Below are positions 49,135-57,489 of a stretch of 64,000 bases of DNA, one piece after another. The stretch's first letter is position 1. The number at the start of each line of letters is the position of its first letter. The stretch is taken from contig CBDFLN010000002.1 of assembly GCA_965249215.1 (NCBI GenBank), forward strand, positions 1,240,001 through 1,304,000, in the 5' to 3' direction. A model generated the notes under the pieces. That model was not told the DNA's origin and made no database searches. It worked only from the letters and a program-made list of their open reading frames with translations. A program made the position numbers and the translations under genes. Source of the stretch: G963667675 sp965249215. GTDB taxonomy: Bacteria; Chloroflexota; Dehalococcoidia; Lucifugimonadales; UBA3495.

Positions 49135-50757
49135 GTGAAAAGCGACTTCTTGATAGCGCTGACCCAACTGGCCGCAGAGCGCCACCTGCCCAGGGAGCAG
49201 GTGCTTCTGGCTATTGAGGTAGCCTTGGCTTCGGCTTTCAAAAAAGACAACCCGGCCATGGCCCAGAATATTTCCGTCAAGCTCAATCCCAACACCGGAC
49301 AAGTGGGCGTTTACGCCTTGAAAACCGTAGTCGAAACCGTCGATGACCAGGAGCGTGAGATTAGTCTTCCCGATGCCCAGCTCATCAAGAAGGGCGCAGC
49401 CATCGGCGACGACGTCGCCGCCGCCGAGCCTTTGCCCCACAACGCCAGCCGCATCGCTGCCCAGACCGCCAAGCAGGTGGTCCTGCAACGGCTTCGCGAA
49501 GCTGAGAGGGAGCTGCTCTACCAGGAGTTCTTCCAACACCAGAACGACATCGTTTCCGGTGTCATAGAGCAGACCGACTCCGGCCGGGCTATTATCGTCA
49601 ACCTGGGTCGCGCCGAAGGCATCCTGCCCTATGAAGAGCAGGTGCCCACCGAACGCTACCGCAAGGGGCAGCGCACCAAGGTCTTCGTGCTCAACGTCCG
49701 CAACGGCGCCAAGGGGCCTGAGATTATCGTCTCTCGCAGCCACAAGGATATGCTGAGGCGGCTGTTCGAAATCGAAGTGCCCGAGGTCTACAACGGCATA
49801 GTTGAAATCAAGGCCATCGCCAGGGAGGCCGGCTTCCGCAGCAAGGTGGCGGTAAACGCCACCCAGCAAGGCATCGACCCTGTTGGGTCTTGTATTGGGA
49901 TTAGAGGGAACCGCATCCAGAGCATTGTAAACGAGCTTCAAGGGGAGAAGATCGACGTCGTTTCGTGGGATACCGACCCCAAGACGTTCATCGCCAAGGC
50001 CCTCAGTCCCTCTGAACCCGCCCACGTCGAGTTGGACCCCGAAGCACAGACCGCCATCGTCGTTGTGCCCGACAGGCAGCTGTCTTTGGCCATTGGCAAG
50101 GAAGGTCAGAACACCAGGCTTGCCGCCAGGCTTACTGGCTGGCGGTTGGACATCAAAGGACTCACCGAGTGGGAAGCGCTTCGTGAGGAACGCCTGAGGC
50201 AGGCTCAACTGGCGGCCGCAGCTGAGCACGACGGCGCGGCTCCTGCGGTCCTAAAGGCAGTCGCAGACGCCCCCGCCGAGGCCCCGGCTGAGACGCCGCC
50301 GGCCGTAGAAGAAGCAGCCGAGCCGGTAGTCGCAGGGGCCGCAGCGGTCGCGGACGTTGCTGCAGAGGCCGGCGCCTTGGCTGAGGCGGCGGCGGACGTT
50401 CTGGAAACTGCCGCTGAAGAGCAGGATGAAGACCGGATCCTGGAAGCCCTGATCAGAGAAGAGGAGCAAGCAACCGGGGAAGCTGACGGGCAAGAGGAGA
50501 CAGAAGCGGGCTTTAGCGTAGAAGACCTGGCGGCGTTCACCTTGGACGATATTGCGCAAGCCGACGACGATGACGGCGGCGGCGATGAAGAGTTCAGCGT
50601 CGAGCTGTTGCCCAACGTAGACTTGGTCACGCCCGACGCTGGCAAAATCCGTTTCGCTGAAGACATCGTCGAAGAAGTCAGAGGCAGCGGCAGGAGAGAG
50701 CGCAAAGGCCGCCGCTCTGGGGCCGGGGGCAGGGGGGCTAGACGGGGTGGCCGCTAA
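49135..50757 (+). CDS. nusA: Transcription elongation/termination factor NusA
   Basis: A 540-residue factor that controls pausing, termination and antitermination. It contains the N-terminal RNA polymerase-binding domain, the S1 domain (QNDIVSGVIEQTDSGRAIIVNLG), and KH1/KH2 (VGSCIGIRGNRIQSIVNELQGEKIDVV; SLAIGKEGQNTRLAARLTGWRLDI). From about residue 355 an unusual tail of roughly 180 residues follows: Ala/Glu-rich and acidic, then a basic Arg/Gly end. The GTG start is preceded by AAAGGGGG. rimP, the usual upstream partner, is absent here. Confidence 0.94.
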   Translation: MKSDFLIALTQLAAERHLPREQVLLAIEVALASAFKKDNPAMAQNISVKLNPNTGQVGVYALKTVVETVDDQEREISLPDAQLIKKGAAIGDDVAAAEPLPHNASRIAAQTAKQVVLQRLREAERELLYQEFFQHQNDIVSGVIEQTDSGRAIIVNLGRAEGILPYEEQVPTERYRKGQRTKVFVLNVRNGAKGPEIIVSRSHKDMLRRLFEIEVPEVYNGIVEIKAIAREAGFRSKVAVNATQQGIDPVGSCIGIRGNRIQSIVNELQGEKIDVVSWDTDPKTFIAKALSPSEPAHVELDPEAQTAIVVVPDRQLSLAIGKEGQNTRLAARLTGWRLDIKGLTEWEALREERLRQAQLAAAAEHDGAAPAVLKAVADAPAEAPAETPPAVEEAAEPVVAGAAAVADVAAEAGALAEAAADVLETAAEEQDEDRILEALIREEEQATGEADGQEETEAGFSVEDLAAFTLDDIAQADDDDGGGDEEFSVELLPNVDLVTPDAGKIRFAEDIVEEVRGSGRRERKGRRSGAGGRGARRGGR

Positions 50758-51085
50758 GCTTCAGCCAAGCTCATCGCAGGGAAGCGTCTCGACGCCGGGA
50801 CGCCATGTTCCCCAGCGTAGTTGCGTAGCCTGCGGCAAGAAACTCTCCAAGCGCCATTTAGTCCGCATCGTACGTACACCTGGGGGCGCCGTGACAGTGG
50901 ACCCGACCGGCAAAGCGGCCGGAAGGGGCGCCTACCTGTGCTGGTCATCGGACTGTTGGACCCGAGGTGCGAGCAAAGGCGGGCTGGAACGGGGCCTCAA
51001 GGTTGGCCTGTCGGCTAAAGACAAGGCCAGCCTGTTGGCATACTACGAAAGTGCAGTCCCCGGGTCGCCTGCGGGGGGAATTTAA
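50747..51085 (+). CDS. ylxR: YlxR family RNA-binding protein (DUF448)
   Basis: A 112-residue protein with the family segments PQRSCVACGKKLSKRHLVRIVR, DPTGKAAGRGAYLC and a second Cys in SDCW. The GTG start overlaps the nusA end by 11 bases. The nusA-ylxR-infB order is standard. Confidence 0.88.
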   Translation: MAAKLQPSSSQGSVSTPGRHVPQRSCVACGKKLSKRHLVRIVRTPGGAVTVDPTGKAAGRGAYLCWSSDCWTRGASKGGLERGLKVGLSAKDKASLLAYYESAVPGSPAGGI

Positions 51086-52930
51086 ATGACTTCCGAGCGT
51101 CGACAACCTACCTCAGTAAAGGGGCCGGAGAGGCCGGCCAGAACGGGACGCCGGGCAGGCGAAGGACGCCGGGCCCAACCCCGCACCTTGATGCTGCCCC
51201 CGACCCTTACCGTGCAACGGTTGGCAGAGTTAATGGGCCAGAATCCCATTGAGGTCATCAAGCAATTGATGAGGAACGGGATCATGGCCGACATGAACCA
51301 GGTCATAGATTACCAGGTAGCTACATTGGTGGCTTCCGGCTTGGGCATTCGGACCGCCATGGTCGAGAGCCCGGAATCAGGCGCCTCCACCGCCCCTGAG
51401 GCTCAGGAGGAGGAAGATGAAGCCAACCTGGTTCCTCGCCCGCCTGTGGTGGCCATCTTGGGGCACGTTGATCATGGTAAGACTTCCCTGTTGGATACCA
51501 TCCGCCGCACCCAGGTAGCCGACCGCGAGGTTGGCGGCATTACACAACACATAGGCGCCTACCAGATAGAGTACCAGGGCAACCCCATTACCTTCCTGGA
51601 CACGCCGGGCCACGAGGCTTTCACTGCCATCAGGGCTCGCGGCGCCAAGGCTACCGATATCGCCGTATTAGTCGTAGCCGCCGACGACGGCCTCATGCCT
51701 CAAACGTTGGAAGCCATCAACCACGCTAAGGCCGCCGATGTCCCATTGGTCGTGGCCATAAATAAGATGGACCTGCCCGGAGCCGACCCTGAGCGGGTTA
51801 AGCGCCAGCTTAGCGAACGCGAACTGTTGGTAGAAGATTGGGGCGGCAACACCGTTTCCGTAGGTGTCTCCGCCCGCACCGGCGACGGCATCGAGGACCT
51901 CCTGGAAAACCTCTTGGTCGTAGCTGAAATTGCCCAACTCCAGGCCAATTGGGACAGGCCGGGCCGAGGCGTGGTTATCGAGGCCAAGCTGGACCGGAAG
52001 CGCGGCCCCACCGCTACTGTTCTGGTCCAGGACGGCGTTCTGAACGTAGGTGACTACATCGTCGCCGGAAAGGCTTGGGGCCGGATTAAGGCCGTCACCG
52101 ACGACCAGGGCCGGGCGACCAAGACGATCACCCCTGGCAGTCCCGGGGAGATTTTGGGCTTCAACCCGATTCCTGAGGCTGGGGACCCATTTGTTATCGT
52201 ACCCAGCGAGCGGGCGGCCAAGGGAGTCATTGGAGAACGGGAGAAGTACCACTCTACTCAACAAAACCAGGCCAGGGCGTTGACCCTGGACCAGGTGGTC
52301 AAACAGATTGATTCCGGTGACGTCAAGGAACTCAATCTCGTCCTCAAGGCTGATGCCCAGGGTAGTGTCGAGGCCGTCCAACAATCCCTGGAAAACATGG
52401 CTGAAGAAGATGCCACGGTCCGTATCCTCCACAGCGCATGCGGCAACATCACCGAGTCCGACGTGATGTTAGCCAGCGCCTCTGATGCCATCGTTATTGG
52501 TTTCAACGTAGGCACCGAGACCAGCGCAGAGCGTTTGGCCGAACGCATGGGTCTGGAAATCCGCCACTATAACATCATTTACCAATTGATAGAGGATGTG
52601 GACCGGGCATTGCGCGGGATCCTGGACCCCGTGTTCACCGACGTGGTCGTCGGGAGGGCTGAGATACGGGAGCTTTTCCCGGCCCGTCGCGGCGTCCGGA
52701 TCGCCGGCTGCCGGATCCTCGAAGGCCGCATAGCCAGGGGGGCCACAGTCCGGTTGCTGCGGGATGGACAGGAAATCCACGAAACTACCATAGCCACTCT
52801 GCGCCATTTTCGTGACGAAGTGAATGAGATGACCGCCGGCACTGAATGCGGCATAACCCTTCAAGGTTTCAACGACTTTCAAGAAGGGGACGTGCTGGAA
52901 TCCCACCGGCGCGAACCGGGCCGCCAATAA
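51086..52930 (+). CDS. infB: Translation initiation factor IF-2
   Basis: The GTPase that brings initiator tRNA to the ribosome, 614 residues. A short basic N-terminus leads to an IF2_N-like helix bundle (TVQRLAELMGQNPIEVIKQL), then the G domain: GHVDHGKTSLLD, DTPGHEAFTAIRARGA, NKMD and SA-R-TGDG. Domains II to IV follow, ending GITLQGFNDFQEGDVLE. It lacks the long N-terminal extension of proteobacterial IF-2. The ATG abuts the ylxR stop. Confidence 0.96.
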   Translation: MTSERRQPTSVKGPERPARTGRRAGEGRRAQPRTLMLPPTLTVQRLAELMGQNPIEVIKQLMRNGIMADMNQVIDYQVATLVASGLGIRTAMVESPESGASTAPEAQEEEDEANLVPRPPVVAILGHVDHGKTSLLDTIRRTQVADREVGGITQHIGAYQIEYQGNPITFLDTPGHEAFTAIRARGAKATDIAVLVVAADDGLMPQTLEAINHAKAADVPLVVAINKMDLPGADPERVKRQLSERELLVEDWGGNTVSVGVSARTGDGIEDLLENLLVVAEIAQLQANWDRPGRGVVIEAKLDRKRGPTATVLVQDGVLNVGDYIVAGKAWGRIKAVTDDQGRATKTITPGSPGEILGFNPIPEAGDPFVIVPSERAAKGVIGEREKYHSTQQNQARALTLDQVVKQIDSGDVKELNLVLKADAQGSVEAVQQSLENMAEEDATVRILHSACGNITESDVMLASASDAIVIGFNVGTETSAERLAERMGLEIRHYNIIYQLIEDVDRALRGILDPVFTDVVVGRAEIRELFPARRGVRIAGCRILEGRIARGATVRLLRDGQEIHETTIATLRHFRDEVNEMTAGTECGITLQGFNDFQEGDVLESHRREPGRQ

Positions 52931-52994
52931 GCCGCTTTCAAGCGCCTATCCAGACCATCGGCCCTTCGTTCACTCCTCACCCGGGGAGTCAACT

Positions 52995-53423
52995 ATGTCC
53001 AGACGCATCGACCGCGTTAACGAACTGTTGCGCCAGGAAATCAGCCGGCTGCTCGCCCTGCAGATTAAGGACCCCCGTTTGGGGGGCGTAATCAGTATCA
53101 CCCGGGTTTCGACGTCCAACGACCTGCGCGCCGCCCAGGTTTTTCTCAGCGTCATGGGCGACGAGACAAACAAACGCGCTGCGTTGGACGGCATACGCTC
53201 TGCGGCCGCCTTCATGCGTCGGGAACTGCGTCGCCGCCTCACCCTGCGCTATACCCCATTCCTGACATTCACTCTCGATGAGTCCCTGGAAGAAGCAGAA
53301 CACATCCTGGGGATCATGGACCGTATAAGGCATGACGACGACCGGGACCTCGGCCGCCAGGCCCGCCCAAGCGTCGGCGACTCCTACATAGGCCCTCTAA
53401 CCTCCCCCACCGGCCGCAGCTAG
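52995..53423 (+). CDS. rbfA: 30S ribosome-binding factor RbfA
   Basis: A KH-like cold-shock and 16S maturation factor of 142 residues. It starts MSRRIDRVNELLRQEISRLL and has VRRELRRRLTLRYTP-type sequence (here MRRELRRRLTLRYTPFLTF) and a DESLEEAEHI segment. GGGGAG precedes the ATG. It lies between infB and truB in the usual order. Confidence 0.93.
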   Translation: MSRRIDRVNELLRQEISRLLALQIKDPRLGGVISITRVSTSNDLRAAQVFLSVMGDETNKRAALDGIRSAAAFMRRELRRRLTLRYTPFLTFTLDESLEEAEHILGIMDRIRHDDDRDLGRQARPSVGDSYIGPLTSPTGRS

Positions 53424-53426
53424 TCC

Positions 53427-54389
53427 ATGGCTAAACGCAAGAACAGCGGGCCGCCGCCGGTAAACGGCTTCATCAACCTCTTTAAGCCGCCCGGCATTAC
53501 CTCCATGGACGCCCTCCGGAGGGTTAAGAGACTCACCGGCCAGCGCAAGGTAGGCCACGGCGGCACAATCGACCCTTTGGCCAGCGGCGTGTTGCCCGTT
53601 TGCTTCGGCCAGGCGACCCGCCTGATGGACTTTGTCGTGGGGTCATCCAAACGATACGTCATGGAGGTCAAGCTCGGGGTCGCCACCACTACCTTTGACG
53701 CCGAAGGAGCAGTGGTCGCAACCCGGGACCCAGGCAGCGTCACCCGGGAAATGGTCGACGGCGCCCTGCAGTCCTTCCTGGGCCGCATTGAACAAGTCCC
53801 GCCCATGTACAGCGCGGTCAAGTTCCAGGGCCAGCGGCTGTACAAGCTGGCTCGCGCCGGTGTCGAGGTGGAGCGAAAGGCGCGTCCGGTGGAAATCCAT
53901 ACCATACAAGTCCTGGACTTCTCTCCTCCCAGCCTTTCCCTGGATGTGGAGTGCGGCCAGGGGGCTTATATGCGCACCTTGGCCGCAGACCTGGGAGAAC
54001 TCCTGGGCTGCGGCGCCCACGTGGCGGAATTGGTCCGCCGTTGCTGCGGTGGTTTTCACAGCGAAGAGTCAGTGACCCTGGAAGCCTTGGAAGAGGCCGG
54101 CCCTTTAAATTGGCAACAATTTCTGCACCCCGTAGACTGGGTTTTAAAGGACTTGAGGAGCGTCTCTATCGGCCGACAAGCCGAAGCCTATCTCCGCAAC
54201 GGCCAGTCCGTTAGCCTTGGCGGCCCTGTAATCGAGGCAGGCTATCTGGAGTCCTTCAGAGCATACAGCAACGACGGGCGCTTTCTGGCCCTCGTCCGGT
54301 TCGACCGTGCCGGCAACGCTTGGCGGCCGTCGAAAGTCTTCCACAGCGATTCCCCGTCCCATCTGGCCCCCATACCGTCGGGGACCTAA
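53427..54389 (+). CDS. truB: tRNA pseudouridine(55) synthase TruB
   Basis: Makes pseudouridine 55 in the tRNA T loop. The 320-residue protein has NLFKPPGITSMDALRRVKR, the catalytic Asp49 in HGGTIDPLASGVLP, PPMYSAVKFQGQRLYKLARAG and a C-terminal PUA-like region. It starts 3 bases after rbfA and ends the nusA operon core. Confidence 0.95.
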   Translation: MAKRKNSGPPPVNGFINLFKPPGITSMDALRRVKRLTGQRKVGHGGTIDPLASGVLPVCFGQATRLMDFVVGSSKRYVMEVKLGVATTTFDAEGAVVATRDPGSVTREMVDGALQSFLGRIEQVPPMYSAVKFQGQRLYKLARAGVEVERKARPVEIHTIQVLDFSPPSLSLDVECGQGAYMRTLAADLGELLGCGAHVAELVRRCCGGFHSEESVTLEALEEAGPLNWQQFLHPVDWVLKDLRSVSIGRQAEAYLRNGQSVSLGGPVIEAGYLESFRAYSNDGRFLALVRFDRAGNAWRPSKVFHSDSPSHLAPIPSGT

Positions 54390-54444
54390 CGCCACCATCC
54401 GGATCAATTCAGGGCAAAATTCACTGATTGCCTGTGGATACGCC

Positions 54445-54472
54445 TTGACAACGCCGTTCGTGCCTGTATATT
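54445..54472 (+). promoter_or_regulatory. Promoter (TTGACA-N16-TATATT) upstream of the DUF5679 gene
   Basis: TTGACA at 54445-54450 and TATATT at 54467-54472. It would give a leader of nearly 200 bases before the ATG at 54674. The 284-base gap after truB shows no other gene. Confidence 0.5.
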
Positions 54473-54673
54473 GGTAACGATTATGTTCACCCGGCGTGCC
54501 TGAGACCCTGCTGGTCCTGGCATGCCAACCATAGGAAGCGTCCGCAAGGGGATCTCTCCGGAAGCGTGATTCTGGCATCCATATCGGGTGGTCACTGAGG
54601 GTGACGGATTGCCAGCAGGCTGTCGCAACCCATTGTCGGCGCGGTATGTCCAATCAAGAGTGGGGGTCAAGAC

Positions 54674-54814
54674 ATGGAGGCCTATTGTTTCAAGTGCCGC
54701 AGCAAGCGGGAGATATCCAACCCACAGCAAGTAACCTTGAAGAACGGCCGGCCGGCAACCCAGGGCGTCTGTCCTACCTGTGGAACCAAGGTATTCCGCA
54801 TAGGCAAGGCATAG
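54674..54814 (+). CDS. DUF5679 zinc-ribbon mini-protein (46 aa)
   Basis: Starts MEAYCFKCRSKREISNPQQV and continues TLKNGRPATQGVCPTCGTKV to FRIGKA. Cys5/Cys8 and Cys33/Cys36 form a zinc ribbon, and the invariant central LKNGRPATQG matches DUF5679, common in Chloroflexota and relatives. Function is unknown. It has its own promoter and a long leader. Confidence 0.8.
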   Translation: MEAYCFKCRSKREISNPQQVTLKNGRPATQGVCPTCGTKVFRIGKA

Positions 54815-54845
54815 CGGCTCATTTGACCAGCAAGCCGCCGGCGGA

Positions 54846-55541
54846 CTAACGCGGCGCAACCTTCGGTTGAGCTGGCGAAACTGGGCTGAACCCCAATCGG
54901 CCCAACAAGGCATGCGGGTTCAGCACCAACACGGCGTGGGATTCTATCTCAGAGAGACCCGCGCCGGTTGCAATCTGCTGGGCTAGAAACGGAGTCAACA
55001 GGTCTCCAGGCTCATGGGCATCCGAGTCCAGCACCATTGGCGCTTCGGCTTCGATGGCCGTCTTGGCTATGTGCCCGTTAGTCAAGCTGTGTCCTTTGCG
55101 GGCCGACAGTTCCAGGTACACTCCATTCTCCGCCGCCAGCCTCGCCACTTCCATACTGATCAGACCGGGATGGGCGAGGACGTCTACAGAGGAAGACCGT
55201 ACCGCCGCTTCATTAGTGCCGGGTTCTACAGGCTCCACGACTGTCTCCCCGTGGACCGCAACCAGCTTAGCCCCCAGTTCCTTGGCAGTCCTGGCTATCA
55301 AGTCTATATCCTCTTTGGGCACGTGGGTGATTTCCACCCCTGGCAGTGCTAGAATGTCCCACCGCTGCGTGGCCATGGCACAGTCCTTCACCAGGGTATC
55401 AACTATCCCCTCAAGATTTCCCGCGCCTACGTGATCGGTGACCGCCATGGCTTTGTACCCTCGCGCTAGGGCCCGGCGGATTAGCTCGATAGGAGACAAC
55501 ACGCCATCGCTAAGGAAAGTATGGGTGTGAAAATCGTACAT
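54846..55541 (-). CDS. PHP-domain phosphoesterase (histidinol-phosphatase-like)
   Basis: A 231-residue metal-dependent PHP protein. YDFHTHTFLSDG at the N-terminus, VTDHVG, LPGVEITH, LVAVHGET, LAHPG and DSDAHEPGDL supply the metal ligands of the three-metal site. It is shorter than HisK histidinol phosphatases and without other his genes nearby, so the substrate is open. Confidence 0.85.
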   Translation of the reverse strand: MYDFHTHTFLSDGVLSPIELIRRALARGYKAMAVTDHVGAGNLEGIVDTLVKDCAMATQRWDILALPGVEITHVPKEDIDLIARTAKELGAKLVAVHGETVVEPVEPGTNEAAVRSSSVDVLAHPGLISMEVARLAAENGVYLELSARKGHSLTNGHIAKTAIEAEAPMVLDSDAHEPGDLLTPFLAQQIATGAGLSEIESHAVLVLNPHALLGRLGFSPVSPAQPKVAPR

Positions 55542-55754
55542 GCGCTACCTCGACTCTGTTCGGTTCGCCGCCATAAGAGGCGCCCGGACTACAAGCCAGT
55601 ATAAATTCCCTTTGACGCTCTGAACAAGGTTCTCTTCCACCACCTCACCGCAATGCCCCCCAGTTCCCACCCGCTTGAGATTTGGCGGCCCGCAGAATAA
55701 AGTGTTTCGACATTATCCGAGAGTCGCTGCGCCAAAGACGCCGCCCTGGAGAAT

Positions 55755-56138
55755 ATGGTCCAACTGGCCGAAGAAGAACCCGGCGCTGCCGGGAGCAGTC
55801 CCCTGGTTTGCACCCGCTGCGGGCGTACCCTGCGTAAAGGCCGGATTTTTGCCGTCAACACCGTCCTGGCTGCCGGAGAAACCGCAACAGACAAGGGGGT
55901 TTTGACTCAGCCGGCGTTAAACGCCAAGTGCTTCCAATGCGCGCTTCGCCACGGGCCAATGCTCAGGAGGTCTTTGTTGGTGGCGTTGGTCATTGGGACC
56001 ATACTGGCCTTCTTGAACCATGGGGACACTTTCCTCACCGGAAACTGGAGACCTGGCCTTTACTGGAAGGTCCCGTTGACCTACCTTGTGCCCTTTTGCG
56101 TAGCAACCTTCGGGGCTTTGGCCAATTGCCGGCGTTAA
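55755..56138 (+). CDS. Zinc-ribbon protein with C-terminal NrtS-like membrane domain
   Basis: A 127-residue protein with two parts. Residues 15-65 carry CTRCG (Cys19, Cys22) and CFQC (Cys59, Cys62), a likely zinc ribbon. Residues 70-127 contain two membrane helices, RRSLLVALVIGTILAFLNHGD and WKVPLTYLVPFCVATFGAL, which match the NrtS family reported for nitrate/nitrite transport. The combination is unusual. Transport function is inferred from the family only. Confidence 0.68.
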   Translation: MVQLAEEEPGAAGSSPLVCTRCGRTLRKGRIFAVNTVLAAGETATDKGVLTQPALNAKCFQCALRHGPMLRRSLLVALVIGTILAFLNHGDTFLTGNWRPGLYWKVPLTYLVPFCVATFGALANCRR

Positions 56139-56216
56139 CGGTCCCCTGGAGCCAATTGACTGGAGGCCGGACTCCGCACGAGTCCGGAAGCCGCGGGTCC
56201 GCCAGGCGTAGATTCG

Positions 56217-56870
56217 CTAACCCAGCCTCCGAATCACTGCCACTACTTTGCCCCTCACTTCTATGTTATTCGCCTGGCTGTAGATGGGCTCCATCTGCCT
56301 GTTGGCCGGTTGCAGCCGCACCCGGTCCCCTTCCAAATAGAACTTCTTCAGAGTGGCCTCTTCTTCCTGTTTCAGCCAGGCAACCACCATATCGCCGTTG
56401 ACGGCATCCTGTCCCGGCTTGACGATAACCACGTCGCCATCGTCGATTAAGGCATCAATCATCGACATGCCCGAGACCGCCAGGCCGAAAAGCCTGCCGT
56501 GCCGTCGCGGCAGGTCAGGCGACACTTCGACGTTATCGAACTCCCCGCTGGACTCCGCTTCCTCCGTGGAAAACGCCGGTATAGGCAGACCCGCCGCGAT
56601 CCTGCCGACGATCTGCACCCGGGGGGCCGTGGACACCGGCTGTCCCCGCTCATCCAGCAACTCTATCCCCCGGGCCACGTCAGGCCGGCGGTTCAGATAG
56701 CCGTCTTGCCTCAACTTGTGAAGATTGTAGTCCACCACCGATGTGGAACTGATGTCGCAGGCCCTCTGGATGTCCCGCACTGTCGGGGGAATACCGTTCT
56801 CTTCGATGAACTCATGAATAAAGTCCAGGATTCGCTGTCGCCTGGTTGAGAGCCTCTTCTTCGTCGTCAT
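56217..56870 (-). CDS. lexA: SOS repressor LexA
   Basis: A 217-residue repressor-protease. The N-terminal winged helix reads RQRILDFIHEFIEENGIPPTVRDIQ. The self-cleavage bond is Ala93-Gly94 in RIAAGLP, with catalytic Ser136 (SGMSM) and Lys175 (ATLKKFY). The ATG at 56870 is chosen because the family begins here; an upstream in-frame extension is not LexA-like. A LexA box lies 120 bases upstream. Confidence 0.95.
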   Translation of the reverse strand: MTTKKRLSTRRQRILDFIHEFIEENGIPPTVRDIQRACDISSTSVVDYNLHKLRQDGYLNRRPDVARGIELLDERGQPVSTAPRVQIVGRIAAGLPIPAFSTEEAESSGEFDNVEVSPDLPRRHGRLFGLAVSGMSMIDALIDDGDVVIVKPGQDAVNGDMVVAWLKQEEEATLKKFYLEGDRVRLQPANRQMEPIYSQANNIEVRGKVVAVIRRLG

Positions 56871-56989
56871 GCCCTTCCCTATCCAAGACCGTTTAATCTC
56901 CGTAACCGTTAAGCTTCGCTGGCGCGACCACTCCCCAAGACCTCTACCCATAGCCGGGCATGCCGGGCGGCCAGTCTCAACAGCCACAG

Positions 56990-57001
56990 GAACGTCTGTT
57001 C
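56990..57001. promoter_or_regulatory. LexA box GAACGTCTGTTC
   Basis: A perfect GAAC-N4-GTTC match to the SOS box of Gram-positive-type LexA, between lexA and a divergent small frame. It can serve both. Confidence 0.7.
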
Positions 57002-57031
57002 TGCAATCAGGCTAGCAAGGAGGAACCTCGG

Positions 57032-57211
57032 GTGTCAATGACCTTATGTCATCTGGTGGAGAGGTTTGCGGCCAAGTTTCGGCAGGCAGTGAACCGGGCG
57101 TGGGCCCCCGTCACCCAACCTCGTGCCCACCCGTTCCGCCCGCCGGAAGGCGCAGTTCGCGGCGCGGGGGCGTCCGCGGGAACCTTACGGCTTGGGACTA
57201 GCGGACTCTAG
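57032..57211 (+). CDS. Small protein divergent from lexA, possible SOS gene (59 aa)
   Basis: AAGGAGGAA at 57017-57025 lies at ideal spacing before a GTG at 57032 (ATG at 57038 is also possible). The product starts MSMTLCHLVERFAAKFRQAV and has a Pro/Arg/Gly-rich C-terminus. The frame begins 31 bases after a LexA box. No family is recognised. It could be a small SOS-induced protein, or a chance frame with a good ribosome-binding site. Confidence 0.4.
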   Translation: MSMTLCHLVERFAAKFRQAVNRAWAPVTQPRAHPFRPPEGAVRGAGASAGTLRLGTSGL

Positions 57212-57465
57212 CCGTCGCGCAGTCGGTTAAGTTTGGTAGCGATGCGGGACTTGCGTCTTGAAGCGCTGTTCTTATGCATTACGCCTTTGCGTACCGCCCG
57301 GTCCAAGATGCTGATGGCGCTTTTGACTGTTGATTCGGCGACTTCAACATCGCCGCCCTCAACGGATGTCAGCGCCTTGTTTACTGCTGTCCTGGTGGCG
57401 GTCCGCACGCTGCCATTGCGCTGGTACCGCTTGATTGACTGACGGCCGGCCTTTCTTGCGGGCAA
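57208..57465 (-). CDS. rpsT: 30S ribosomal protein S20
   Basis: An 85-residue basic helical protein: GRQSIKRYQRNGSVRTATRT, then SVEGGDVEVAESTVKSAISI and the conserved VRKGVMHKNSASRRKSRIATKLN. It uses a TTG start, supported by AGGAGGAG directly upstream. It lies just downstream of gyrB on the same strand. Confidence 0.93.
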   Translation of the reverse strand: MPARKAGRQSIKRYQRNGSVRTATRTAVNKALTSVEGGDVEVAESTVKSAISILDRAVRKGVMHKNSASRRKSRIATKLNRLRDG

Positions 57466-57489
57466 ATTGCTCCTCCTGGCTCTGCTTGC

